Shown here: one piece after another, positions 17,577-27,508 of the stretch
Layout: the number at the start of each line of letters is the position of its first letter
How positions within the stretch are numbered: the first letter of the stretch is position 1
Source: CAWEHU01 sp963808965
Lineage (GTDB): Bacteria > Pseudomonadota > Alphaproteobacteria > Acetobacterales > Acetobacteraceae
Direction of reading: 5' to 3'
DNA length: 64,000 bases
Assembly: GCA_963808965.1 (NCBI GenBank)
Contig: CAWEHU010000012.1
Coordinates: 186,001 to 250,000, forward strand
Program-made: the position numbers and the translations under genes
The notes under the pieces: generated by a model
The model's database searches: none
Seen by the model: the letters and a program-made list of their open reading frames with translations, nothing else
What the model was told of the DNA's origin: nothing

Positions 17577-18800
17577 TCAGACGTGGACTAGCGGGCATCC
17601 GCCTTCGCTTAGAGGCCGGAACGCTTGGTCTGCGGGGGTGGTCGCGATCGGCTTTAGCCCGTCCCAGGGTCCCGAACTCTCAGAAGGTTTTTTCACCTCG
17701 AAGAGGTAGCTCGGATGCAGCTTGCGACCATCCTCGCGAATCGTGCCATGCCCGAAGCAGTCGTCGTCGGTCGGCATCGCCTTCATACGCGCCACCACGG
17801 CGCGGCCATCCGCCTTTGCCGCCGCCGCTCCCATGTCTGACACCGCCTTGAGATAATGCAACACGGCGGCGTAATCGCCCGCTTGCACCATGTTCGGCCA
17901 CTGGTTCGGCGTCTTCGGCCTGATCCGATCCATGAAGGCGCGCGTCCGGTCGTTCAGGTTCCAATAGAAGCTCTCGGTCAGGATCAGACCTTGCGCGGTC
18001 TCAAGCCCGAGGGCGTGCACGTTGCTGTTGTACATCAGCATCGCGGCGACTCGCATGTTCCCCATTAATCCGAACTCGCGCGCTTGCTTGATGCAGTTGA
18101 TCGTGTCGGTTCCCGAGTTGCACAAGCCGAGCACCTTCGCCCCGGATGCTTGCGCCTGAAGTAGCAGAGAGGAGAAATCCGTGGTCTCCGGGAACGGATA
18201 GGTGCTGCTGCCCAGCACGGTGCCACCGGCCTCCTTCACGAACCGCTCGGTGTCCCGCTGCAACTGAAGACCGAACACGTAATTGGCGGTGATGAAATAC
18301 CAGCTATCGCCGCCGGCCTTCACCATCGCCCCGCCGGTCGATTTCGCCAGCATGTAGGTGTCATAGGTCCAGTGTATCGTGTTCGGACTGCATTGTGCGC
18401 CGGTGAGGTCGGTCGTCGCCGCGCCGGAATTCAGCATGACCTTGTTCTTCTCGCGGCAGACCGTGTTCACGGCGAGTGCGACGGAGGAGGTCGGCACATC
18501 CACGACCGCGTCGACATCGCCCTGATCGAACCACTGGCGCGCGATGCCGGCCCCAATGTCGGGCTTGTTCTGGTGGTCCGCGAAAATCACATCGATGTTG
18601 AGGCCGGGCTTCGCGGCGTTGAACTCCTGGACGGCCTGCTGCACGCAAATCACGCTGGTCGGTCCGCCATCGTCCCGGTACGGACCCGACTGATCGTTCA
18701 GCACGCCGATCCGAATCGTCGGGTTCTCGGCGCGTGCGGGCCGGTGCAGCAGGCCGGCAGCCGCTGCGGTTCCGAGAAGAGTGCGCCGGGGAAGTCGCAT
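17577..18800 (-). CDS. Liv-type ABC transporter substrate-binding protein (orphan)
   Basis: A 407-residue type I periplasmic binding protein of the branched-chain amino acid/amide family. The N-terminus MRLPRRTLLGTAAAAGLLHRPARA resembles a twin-arginine or Sec signal. The mature part begins TIRIGVLNDQSGPYRDDGG. It is a clear paralogue of the protein at 42706-43932: shared blocks include QCSPNxIHWxYDTYMLAKS, GGAMVKAGGDSW, FYWxLNDRTRAF and the tail CPLVHV. No permease or ATPase gene is adjacent, so it may feed the Liv system at 41-46 kb. It is convergent with the carbonic-anhydrase gene. Confidence 0.93.
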   Translation of the reverse strand: MRLPRRTLLGTAAAAGLLHRPARAENPTIRIGVLNDQSGPYRDDGGPTSVICVQQAVQEFNAAKPGLNIDVIFADHQNKPDIGAGIARQWFDQGDVDAVVDVPTSSVALAVNTVCREKNKVMLNSGAATTDLTGAQCSPNTIHWTYDTYMLAKSTGGAMVKAGGDSWYFITANYVFGLQLQRDTERFVKEAGGTVLGSSTYPFPETTDFSSLLLQAQASGAKVLGLCNSGTDTINCIKQAREFGLMGNMRVAAMLMYNSNVHALGLETAQGLILTESFYWNLNDRTRAFMDRIRPKTPNQWPNMVQAGDYAAVLHYLKAVSDMGAAAAKADGRAVVARMKAMPTDDDCFGHGTIREDGRKLHPSYLFEVKKPSESSGPWDGLKPIATTPADQAFRPLSEGGCPLVHV

Positions 18801-18985
18801 GAGTTCCTCCTCTTATGTCGCCGTCTTCCGACCGGGGGCGGCCGGGGCGGCTTGCCGCCGAATGATACAGACCTCGTATGATCCAGGTCGAGAGACCTGT
18901 TTTGCCGTCAGGTTTGCCCGGCTTGCCTACGAAGCTGCGCCATGCTGATGCTGGCGCCCCAGGTCGCCGGGACGGAGTTGCGCCA

Positions 18986-19720
18986 ATGAATGGTCAGGCG
19001 AGCGAAGCTCCCCTCGCGCCGATCGCGGTCATGTCTACGCTCGCGCTGACGGGGTCGATGCGCGAGCTCACGCCGCCATTCGAGGCGGCGGTCGGCGAGA
19101 AGATAGAGGCGGCGTTTGCTCCCACCGCGGCGCTCCTGTCGCGCATCGCAGCAGGCGAGACGGCCGATATCGCCATCCTCACCGCGGAAGCGATCGACGC
19201 GCTGACGCGCGCGGGCACGCTCGCAGCGGGCAGCCGGACCGATCTGGCGCGCTCGGTCGTCGGCGTGGCCGTCCGCGCCGGAGGACCACGGCCCGACATT
19301 AGCTCGGTCGAGGCGTTCAAACGCACGCTGCTCGAAGCAGGCTCGATCGCCTATTCGCGAGCCGGCGCGAGCGGCATCTTCTTCGCCGATCTGATCCAAC
19401 GGCTCGGGATAGCAGACGAAGTGAACGCGAAGGCGACGGTTATCCCGACCGGCTTTACCGGCGAGCTGGCCGCGAGGGGCGAAGTTGAGATCGCCATCCA
19501 GCAGATCAGCGAGCTGATGATGGCGGCGGGCATCGACATCGTCGGGCCCCTGCCTTCGTCGATCCAGAGCGTGACGACGTTCTCCGCCGGCATCTTTGCG
19601 ATCTCCGCCCGGCCGGACGCGGCCCGAGCCCTGATCCGGTTCTTGTCAGCGAGCGAAGCCCGAGCCGTTCTGGCGCGCAATGGGCTGGAGCCGCCGGATC
19701 GAGGCGAACCGGACCGATAG
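18986..19720 (+). CDS. ModA-like extracellular-binding-fold protein without signal peptide
   Basis: A 244-residue protein of the molybdate-binding (type II periplasmic binding) superfamily. It contains GSMRELTPPFEAAVG, IAILTAEAIDALTRAG, and IAYSRAGASGIFFADLIQRLGI, then ARGEVEIAIQQISELM and a final ALIRFLSASEAR. No signal peptide is visible at the ATG supported by a GGAG site 8 nt upstream; the upstream in-frame extension from 18878 also lacks one. There are no neighbouring ModB/ModC genes. It may be a cytoplasmic or mis-started member; function unknown. Confidence 0.72.
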   Translation: MNGQASEAPLAPIAVMSTLALTGSMRELTPPFEAAVGEKIEAAFAPTAALLSRIAAGETADIAILTAEAIDALTRAGTLAAGSRTDLARSVVGVAVRAGGPRPDISSVEAFKRTLLEAGSIAYSRAGASGIFFADLIQRLGIADEVNAKATVIPTGFTGELAARGEVEIAIQQISELMMAAGIDIVGPLPSSIQSVTTFSAGIFAISARPDAARALIRFLSASEARAVLARNGLEPPDRGEPDR

Positions 19721-19749
19721 CGTGTGACCCGGTGCTTGCCCGGGGCGCG

Positions 19750-20973
19750 TCAGGCGAATGCGGAAATGCCTGTTTGCGCACGCCCGAGGATCAAAGCATG
19801 AACGTCGTGCGTGCCCTCGTAGGTGTTCACCGTCTCGAGGTTCATCACGTGACGGATCACGTGGTACTCGTCGACGATGCCGTTGCCGCCGTGCATGTCC
19901 CGCGCCGTGCGGGCGATTTCGAGCGACTTGCCGCAGGAGTTGCGCTTACATAGGGAGATCATCTCGGGCGCGGCGCGGCCCTCGTCCAGCAAGCGACCAA
20001 GCCGCAGGACCGATTGCAGCCCGAGGGTGATTTCGGTCTGCATGTCGGCGAGCTTTTTCTGAACGAGTTGCGTCGCCGCGAGTGGACGCCCAAACACTTT
20101 GCGATCCAGCGTGTAGGTGCGCGCAGCGTGCCAGCAGAACTCGGCCGCTCCGAGCGCACCCCAGGAGATTCCATAGCGGGCGTTGTTGAGGCAGGAGAAC
20201 GGGCCACGCAGGCCTTTCACGCCCGGCAGCATGTTCTCCGCGGGCACGAACACGTCCTGCATCATGATCATTCCGGTGATGCTGGCGCGCAGGCTGAACT
20301 TACCCTCGATTTTGGGCGCGGTCAGCCCCTGCATCCCCTTCTCGAGGATGAAGCCGCGAATGTCGCCCGCATCGTCCTTGGCCCAGACCACGAACACGTC
20401 GGCGATCGGGGAATTGCTGATCCAGGTCTTCGATCCGTTCAGCAGGTATCCGCCGTCGGCGCGCTTGGCGCGGGTGCGCATGGAGCCCGGATCGGAGCCG
20501 CCGTCCGGCTCGGTCAAACCGAAGCAGCCGACGAACTCTCCGGTGCGTAGCTTGGGAAGGTATTTTTCCTTCTGGGCGTCGGAGCCGAACGCGTAGATCG
20601 GATACATCACGAGCGAGGATTGCACTGAGAAAGCGCTGCGATAGCCGGAATCGACGCGCTCCACCTCGCGCGCGATCAGGCCGTAGGAAACGTAGTTCAC
20701 GCCGGCGCAGCCGTAGCCCTCCAAGGTGGCACCGAGAAAGCCCATCTCGCCGAACTCGTTCATGATGGAACGATCGAACTTCTCGTGCCGGTTGGCTTCC
20801 AGCACGCGCGGAAAGAGCTGTTCCTGGCAGTACACGTGCGCGGCGTCGCGGATCGCCCGCTCGTCCTCGGTGAGCTGATCGTTGAACAGCAGCGCATCGT
20901 CCCATTGAAAGGGTCCGAGCTTGCCTTTCACGCCACCCTGTTTGGCCTGTCCGACCTGCGTCACGACGTTCAT
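19750..20973 (-). CDS. gcdH: glutaryl-CoA dehydrogenase
   Basis: A 407-residue acyl-CoA dehydrogenase that decarboxylates glutaryl-CoA to crotonyl-CoA in lysine/tryptophan breakdown. GcdH features: FQWDDALLFNDQLTEDERAIRD, CFGLTEPDGGSDPGSM, TWISNSPIADVFVVWAK, RYGISWGALGAAEFC, and ARDMHGGNGIVDEYHVIRHVMNLETVNTYEGTHD with the catalytic Glu in TYEG. The usual family length is about 390-400. Its ATG (20971-20973) overlaps the stop of the upstream helicase in the corrected frame. Confidence 0.93.
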   Translation of the reverse strand: MNVVTQVGQAKQGGVKGKLGPFQWDDALLFNDQLTEDERAIRDAAHVYCQEQLFPRVLEANRHEKFDRSIMNEFGEMGFLGATLEGYGCAGVNYVSYGLIAREVERVDSGYRSAFSVQSSLVMYPIYAFGSDAQKEKYLPKLRTGEFVGCFGLTEPDGGSDPGSMRTRAKRADGGYLLNGSKTWISNSPIADVFVVWAKDDAGDIRGFILEKGMQGLTAPKIEGKFSLRASITGMIMMQDVFVPAENMLPGVKGLRGPFSCLNNARYGISWGALGAAEFCWHAARTYTLDRKVFGRPLAATQLVQKKLADMQTEITLGLQSVLRLGRLLDEGRAAPEMISLCKRNSCGKSLEIARTARDMHGGNGIVDEYHVIRHVMNLETVNTYEGTHDVHALILGRAQTGISAFA

Positions 20974-22599
20974 GCGTCACTCTCCCGTTGCGTGACCGGC
21001 TGGATCGCCGGTTCTTTCGCGATTCGGCCTGATTTCCGGCGCAGCAGCATAAAGGCGGGGACCTCCTCGCCGAATCCTAGCACGGAAGGCCCGGTCCTCC
21101 TCAGCACGAGCCCAGTCGCGCCGTGGCGAGCGTTCCCGGCGCGGCGCCTGGCTCGCGGGCTCGGCCCGGGGCCGGGATTGCGGGGGACGGACGCCGGAAG
21201 CCGGTGCGGGCGTGTCCGCTTTCGCTTTTCGAGGTCTGGCCGCCGGCTTTTCCGTCGTAGCGGGCTTCTCCCGCGAGGCCGGTTTCGGCTTCGCCTTGCC
21301 CCGCCCCCGGCGACGCTTCCCGTCTTCTTCGACCCAGTCAACCGGATCGAGACCCTCGAGCACAACGGGCGGAATCGGATGCCCGATCAGTTTCTCGATC
21401 GCTTCCACGTTGAAGCGATCCTCAGGCATCGCGATGGTGAAGGCATGGCCTTCCAGACCGGCCCTTCCAGTGCGGCCGATCCGGTGCACGTAATCCTCCG
21501 CATGATGCGGCACGTCGAAATTGAACACGTGCGACAATCCGCCGATGTCGATGCCGCGCGCCGCGACGTCGCTGCACACCAGAAGCTGCAACTCCCCGGC
21601 CTTGAACTTCTCCATAGTCGCGAAGCGCACGGTCTGCGCCATGTCGCCATGCAGCGCACCGACGTTGAACCGGTGCCGCGTCAAGGATTTGTGCAGAATG
21701 TCCACATCCCGCTTGCGGTTGCAGAAAATGAGCGCGTTCTGCACCTTTTGGGTCCGAACCAAATGCCGCAGCGCCTCCCGCTTGTCGTGCTCGGCGACCA
21801 GCACGAGCCCCTCGACGATGGTGGTGGCCACCGAGGCGGGGCGGGAGACCGCTATCTCTTTCGGGTTCTGCAGAAAGGCGTCCGCGAGTCGCCGGATCTC
21901 CGGCGCCATCGTGGCGCTGAAGAACAGTGTCTGACGAGTCGGTGGCAGCAGGGATACGATCCGCTCCACGTCGGGAATGAATCCCATGTCGAGCATCCGG
22001 TCCGCCTCGTCGATCACCACGAGTTGCGTATCGGTGAGCAGGATGGAGCCGCGCTCGAACATGTCGATCAGCCGTCCTGGCGTCGCGATCAGGACATCGA
22101 CCCCGCGCATGAGCACGTCCTTTTGGTCGGACATGCTTTCGCCCCCGATGATGAGGGCGTGGGTCAGTTTCAGGTGCTTGCCGTACTGAACGAAATTTTC
22201 GGCCACCTGCAACGCCAACTCGCGCGTCGGCTCCAGGATCAGACTGCGCGGCATCCGGGCGCGAGCACGGGAGCCCGAGAGAATGTCCAGCATCGGCAGG
22301 ACAAAGCTCGCCGTCTTGCCGGTGCCGGTCTGCGCGGTGCCTAGCACGTCCCGGCCCATCAGCACGAACGGTATCGCCTGTTCCTGGATCGGCGTCGGGT
22401 GGCGGTAGCCCATCTCCTCGATCGAACGCAGGACCTGATCGGAGAGACCGAGATCGGCAAATGTGGCGCGCGGGGGCTCTGGAGCTTCGATCACCGCGAC
22501 CGGCGTGCTTGAGACGGGCTCGTCGCCCTCAATCTGAACGTCGTCGGGGGGCTCCGCCCGTGCAGTCGTGGTCTCGGTCAAGCTGCGGGTCTCGGTCAT
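20970..22599 (-). CDS. DEAD-box ATP-dependent RNA helicase (RhlE/CsdA-like), one frameshift
   Basis: Core DEAD-box motifs are all present: Q-motif HPTPIQEQAIP, AQTGTGKT, PTRELALQ, TPGRLID, DEAD in VIDEADRM, SAT in FSATM, ARGIDI and HRIGRTGRAG. A basic Lys/Arg/Pro-rich tail follows (RNA binding). The start is MTETRSLTE at 22599; an upstream extension is not conserved. The tail's frame breaks in a C-run at 21090-21092: one base removed continues into RPSVLGFGEEVPAFMLL and ends at 20970, overlapping gcdH by ATGA. The raw frame ends at 20977 with a non-family tail. Corrected length is 542. Role: RNA remodelling, e.g. cold response or ribosome assembly. Confidence 0.9.
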
Positions 22600-22740
22600 G
22601 GATTGGGGTTCAGCGCGGCGCCGAGACCCGTGCGCCCAGGGAGGCAGACGGCCTCTCGCGCGTAACCAGGCGCATATCAAGAGATATGCGGCGAAAGTCA
22701 AGGTTGGCCGGGATGCGCGCCGCCCTTAAAACCAAAGCCC

Positions 22741-23454
22741 ATGTCCGAGATTCCTCTCCTGCTGCTGCCTGGGCTGCTCTGCGATGCCCGGTTGTGGCGC
22801 GATCAGGCCGAGGCGCTGGCGGATATCGCCTCGGTAACGGTCGCCGACACGACCGAGGACGACAGCGTGGATGCGATGGCGGATCGGGCGCTGGCCGCGA
22901 TGCCGGGGCGGTTTGCGCTCGCCGGGCTCTCGATGGGGGGCTACGTGGCTTTCGCCTTGCTCCGCCGGGCGCCCGAGCGCGTCAGACGTTTATGTCTGTT
23001 CGACACGAGCGCGCGGCCCGACACCGCGGAGCAATCCCGCCGTCGCCGAGGGCTGATTGCCTTGGCGCGGCGCGGCCGCTTCCGGGGCGTCACGCCAAGA
23101 CTGTTGCCGCAACTCCTGCATCCTGACCGCCTTTCCGATGCGACGCTTGCCGGAGAGGTGACGGCAATGGCGGAGCGGGTCGGCAAGGAGGCGTTCCTGC
23201 GGCAGCAGACCGCGATCCTGCATCGACCGGACAGCCGCCCCGACCTGCCCGGTATCCGAGTTCCGACCCTCGTCGGAGTGGGCGACGGGGACGTGCTGAC
23301 ACCGCCGGACCATGCCGCCGAGATAGCCGCTGGCATCCCCGGTGCCGAACTGCGGGTGTTCCCGCATTGCGGACACCTGGCGCCGATGGAGCGCCCGGAG
23401 GAGGTCAGCGCCCTCATGCGCAACTGGCTCTTGGACCAAATGAGTTCGAGCTGA
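22741..23454 (+). CDS. alpha/beta hydrolase
   Basis: A 237-residue alpha/beta-fold hydrolase. The nucleophile elbow GLSMGGY is at about residues 61-67, the acid region GVGDGDVLTPP, and the catalytic His in FPHCGHLAPMERPEE. The N-terminal LLLLPGLLCDARLWRDQ carries the oxyanion region. It is divergent from the helicase gene, with 141 nt between them. Substrate unknown; the LLCDARLW opening is common among small bacterial esterase-like members. Confidence 0.88.
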   Translation: MSEIPLLLLPGLLCDARLWRDQAEALADIASVTVADTTEDDSVDAMADRALAAMPGRFALAGLSMGGYVAFALLRRAPERVRRLCLFDTSARPDTAEQSRRRRGLIALARRGRFRGVTPRLLPQLLHPDRLSDATLAGEVTAMAERVGKEAFLRQQTAILHRPDSRPDLPGIRVPTLVGVGDGDVLTPPDHAAEIAAGIPGAELRVFPHCGHLAPMERPEEVSALMRNWLLDQMSSS

Positions 23455-23576
23455 AGGCGTTTCCGGTGGCGCGGGGCTAGTATCTGTAGCGCGACGTCCG
23501 GTTCCTTCGCGGCTCCGGTGAACGGCGGCCGGTGTGCCCGCGTTCTCCTCCCGTTGCCGTCCCGCCAGGTGCCATC

Positions 23577-25397
23577 GTGTCCGATCTCTCCGACTTCCCC
23601 CCGCCGATCGAGGATTACGCGCTGATCGGGGACTGCGCCACGGCGGCGCTGGTCAGCCGGCAAGGGTCGATCGACTGGCTGTGCTGGCCGCGCTTCGATG
23701 GCGCGGCCTGTTCGCCGCGCTGCTCGGGACGCCTGGCAACGGGCACTGGGCGATTTCTCCCGGCGGCCCGGTGATCCGGGTATCCCGCAGCTATCGCGCT
23801 GGATCCTTGGTCTTGGAGACCCTTTTCCACACGGCCGAGGGCAGCGTGGCGCTGATCGACTTCATGCCGCCGTTTTCCGCCAATTCCTCGGTCGTGCGCA
23901 TCGTCGAGGGACGCGGCGGAACGGTGCGTATCCGCATGGAGCTGGTGCTCCGGTTCGACTATGGCGCCTCGGTCCCCTGGGTGACGCGGCTGGATGAGGG
24001 GCATGGGCTGCGCGCGATCGCCGGGCCGGACATGGTGGTGCTCCGCACCCGGGCCGAGCTCCGCGGGGAAGGACTGAGCACGGTTAGCGAGTTCACCGTG
24101 AGCGAAGGCGAGCAAGTGCCGTTCGTCCTGACGCACGGACCTTCGCATCTGGACCTTCCTCACGAGGTAGATCCCGCGTCGGCGCTGCGCGCCACCGACG
24201 AATTCTGGTCGGGTTGGACGAAGCGTTGCACGTATCGCGGGGAGTGGAGCGAAGCCGTCACACGCTCGCTCATCACGCTCAAGGCGCTTACCTATGTGCC
24301 GACCGGCGGTGTCGTAGCCGCGCCCACCACATCCCTGCCCGAGCAACCGGGCGGCAGCCGGAACTGGGATTACCGGTTCTGCTGGCTGCGCGATGCGACC
24401 TTCACGCTGCTCGCGATGCTTCACGCGGGCTACGTGGAAGAGGCGAGGGCGTGGCGGGCGTGGCTGCATCGCAGCGTCGCCGGCAGCCCGGACCAGATTG
24501 CAGATCCTGTACGGCCTCGCGGGGGAGCGGCGACTGTCGGAGTGGGAGGTCGGGTGGCTGAACGGCTATCAGGGCGCGCGGCCGGTGCGCGTCGGTAACG
24601 CCGCTTCCGAACAATTGCAGATCGACGTGTACGGCGAATTGATGGACGCTCTGTATCAGGCCAACAAGGGCGGACTTTCGGACCCGGAAGATAGCTGGAG
24701 TTTGCAGGACAATCTGGTCGAGCATCTCGAGCAGATTTGGAATCAGCCGGATAAGGGCATTTGGGAGGTGCGCGGTGATGGCCGGCACTTCACGTTTTCC
24801 AAAGTGATGGCATGGGTGGCGCTGGACCGCGCCGTCCGAAGCGCGGAGGAATTCGGGCTCAAGGCGCCGTTGGACCGCTGGCGGAGCGTGCGCCAGACCA
24901 TCCACGACTCCGTCTGCCGCGAGGGTTTCAATTCGGAGAAGAACAGCTTCGTGCAGAGCTATGGGAGCAAGGAGCTGGATGCGAGCTTGTTATTGATGCC
25001 TTTGGTTGGCTTTTTGCCTGCCGACGATGTGCGAGTCAGAGGTACGGTCGCGGCGATCGAGCGCGAGTTGACGGTAGATGGATTCGTCTTGCGCTATCGC
25101 ACGCATTCGGGGGCGGACGGGTTGCCGCCCGGTGAGGGTGTTTTCTTGGCCTGCAGCTTCTGGCTCGCGGACAATTGGGTGCTGCAAGGGCGTGAAGCGG
25201 AAGCACGCGAACTTTTCGAGCGACTTCTGTCGCTGCGCAACGATGTCGGCTTGCTGGCGGAGGAGTACGATCCCCGGACCAAGCGCCAGCTCGGCAACTT
25301 CCCGCAGGCCTTTTCGCATCTCGCGCTCATCGGCTCCGCGCTCAATCTCAGCAACCACGGACCGGCGCACAGCCGAAGCAGCTCCGATGGCGGCTAG
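23577..25397 (+). CDS. glycoside hydrolase family 15 protein (glucoamylase/trehalase-like), two frameshifts
   Basis: An (alpha/alpha)6 barrel hydrolase with the usual N-terminal beta-sandwich. It begins YALIGDCATAALVSRQGSIDWLCWPRFD, and has RNWDYRFCWLRDATFTL, GIWEVRG with the putative catalytic acid Glu, and LLAEEYDP with the putative base Glu near the end. Two breaks interrupt it: a missing base near 23698 (RFD to LFAALLGTPGNG) and an extra base near 24497 (SPDQ to LQILYGLAGERRLSEWEVGWLNG). They cancel and give 606 residues, a standard length. The GTG at 23577 is preferred because MSDLSDFPPPIEDYALIGD matches family starts. It probably hydrolyses alpha-glucan or trehalose. Confidence 0.87.
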
Positions 25398-25552
25398 TCC
25401 GGGCTCAGCTTCTCCGCGGCCCCGCCGCTCACGAGCAGCTCGGGCAAGCTGCGCCGGGTCGAGCGGCAGACATCCTTTTTTGGCCGAGGCTGGCCGATTC
25501 GGCCCATGAAAATGAAGTCGTCCGTACCCGCCCCGAATACTTCCCTGAACGC

Positions 25553-27408
25553 CTACGCCAACAGTCGCGACTTCTTCTGGAGAGCCGGATCAGCGGTGAA
25601 GGCAATCTCGTTCTCCCCGTAATGGGCAAAACTAAGCACGGCCAAAGCGCGGCTGCATCGCCAAGCCGAGCCGTGTGGCGGTCAGCCAGAAGCGTTGGAT
25701 TCGCTCGCCGGCTGCCAGCAGGTTGGCAAGCGCCCGGCCGGAGAGGCCGACCCTTCGGTCAGCCCAATGGTAAAAAAGCCGGCGCTGCCCAGGATGGGAG
25801 CATAGTCGATTTGCAGCAGCCGTGGCGCGCGTCCCGAAAATCCGGTTGAGCCATTGCGCACGCGACCAGCTCCGCATCGCCCAACGCATTGTCCGCACCG
25901 TCGCGCGATCGAGCCCGAGCGCGCAGGCGGGAATGCCGGTCGGGCTCAGCTTCCGCTGCCAGTCGATAATCCTTTGGTGAACCGGGAAGGCTTCCGGCGT
26001 GCGTAGCCGGATGTCGGTCGCTCTCGCGCTGAGCTGCGCGCACCGCCATCGCTCGCTCCGATGCCGAATACCAGCGAATCGCGAGTTGGTCGCCCAGGCG
26101 GCTTCGAGCGCGGCCTTCTCCGCGCCGGTAATCGGCCGCGTGCGATAAGGGCGACGGTCGGTCGACCGCAATCCGAGGTACAGGTATAAAGGGATCGATC
26201 TCGCCAGTTTCGGCCCGGAACGAGGCGGACCGTCGATGCGGGTCGGGTCTTGGTCGCCGTCCAGCCGCCATTCCAGCGACCGGCTATGGGCCGTCGCGGC
26301 GATCCGCATGGTCTCAAGCAAAATTCCGCCCGGTGAGGAGCAGGGGCTCGCCGTCGCGGTATTCGTAGACGTTTTCCACCGAATGCGCGGCGAGGTGAAT
26401 GCGAACGGCGTCGTCGCCGAGGATCTCAAATCGCCACGGCTGTTCATTGTCGCCGCTGGGCGCCCAGCGGGCCGCGTTCAGAATCTCCTCGAGCGGGGAG
26501 TGCGGAGCGAATTGCGGGCTGCGCCGTCGCGCGCTGCGCCATCTTGCCGAAGGCGCGCCGGCGCGATGAGCAAGCTTGAGCCGTTGCGACGGGCTCGCGT
26601 TGCCTGCGGAAGCTTGGTTACGACCAGCTTGTCCCGGTAGGCATCGAAATGATGGTGGTAGGGTGCGGCCAGCACCTCGCCGCGCCTGAGCAGCAGCTTC
26701 AGGGCCATCGCGGCGACGACCCCGGAACAGAGTTGGCAGCCTGCCACGGTGGAGGGACCCTTGCGCGCGGCCAGGTCGAGCACGCGAGGGGTCCACGAGA
26801 TAGGAGCGATGCAGGCCAGCGGGCGTGAGGCCGAGCAAGAAGCGCAGATACTGTTCGTTCTCCGGCTGGCCCTCCAGGCGGAAATACTGTTCAAAGCTCA
26901 TGCCGTCCGGCATAAAGGCCAGGAATCCGTTCCCATCCCGATGGGCGCTGCGGTCACAGCCGGGATGCCGAGCTCGGCGCAGCGGGCGAATACGCGGCGC
27001 CGGATATCCAGCACGAAGAAGTCGAACCCATCCACAAAGAGATCGCGCCTTCGAGGAAGCTGGTCGATATTCGCGGCATCGAACTCCGGAATCGAAGCGC
27101 CTGATCGCAAGTCAGGATTGATATCGCGCGCCATTTCCTCCAGCACTTGCGGCTTTCGGACGGCCGATGGTCTGGACCGTCGCGCCGATCTGGCGATTGA
27201 AGTTGACAATGTCGAACCGGTCGAAATCGGCGATCCGGAATTGGCCGATGCCCAGCCGCGCCAAGGTCAGGAGCTCGACCCCCCCGACCCCGCCCATTCC
27301 TGCGATCGCGACGCACTTACCCCGAAGCGCGAGTTGTTCCCCCTCGTTCAACCAGCCGAGATTGCGCGTGAACGCGAGATCGTAGGAGAAGCGGGCAGGT
27401 CCAGTCAT
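25553..27408 (-). pseudogene. ThiF/E1-like adenylyltransferase fused to nitroreductase domain (Rv1355c/MoeY-like), multiply frameshifted
   Basis: Pieces in alternating frames assemble one gene of about 618 codons. In order: MTGPARFSYDLAFTRNLGWLNEGEQ and the nucleotide motif GMGGVGG; DFDRFDIVNFNRQIGA (E1-type Arg); DGFDFFVLDIRRRVFARCAELGIP; MPDGMSFEQYFRLEGQPE; STVAGCQLCSGVVAAMALKLLLRRGEV; then a nitroreductase-like half with NAARWAPSGDNEQPWRFEI and RDGEPLLLTGG; and the end YGENEIAFTADPALQKKSRLLA with stop TAG at 25553-25555. At least six frame changes are needed. Known relatives include mycobacterial Rv1355c (named MoeY). It may be a true pseudogene or a very poor stretch of sequence. The function of the family is not established; ThiF plus flavin domains suggests adenylation and oxidation chemistry. 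Confidence 0.7.
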
Positions 27409-27454
27409 TTGGCCGCGAGAGTGTGTGACGCGCCGTCGTAAGATAGCGCGCGGA

Positions 27455-27484
27455 GAAAAAGGCGGCGCCTCACGGCGCCGCCTT
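27455..27484 (-). terminator. intrinsic terminator of the PEP-CTERM gene
   Basis: A perfect 11-bp stem, AAGGCGGCGCC (27459-27469) and GGCGCCGCCTT (27474-27484) around TCAC. Read on the minus strand, the stem is followed by a run of five T (27460-27456). It lies 25 nt past the PEP-CTERM stop and before the ThiF-fusion start, so it separates the two transcription units. Confidence 0.88.
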
Positions 27485-27508
27485 ACAGGTGAAGCTACAA
27501 GGACCTTC

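Noticed and set aside
25440..25510. Run of T (CCTTTTTTGG) near palindromic GGCCGA/TCGGCC as a terminator
   Set aside because: The T-run comes before the stem on the plus strand and appears as A after it on the minus strand, so it does not fit an intrinsic terminator in either direction.
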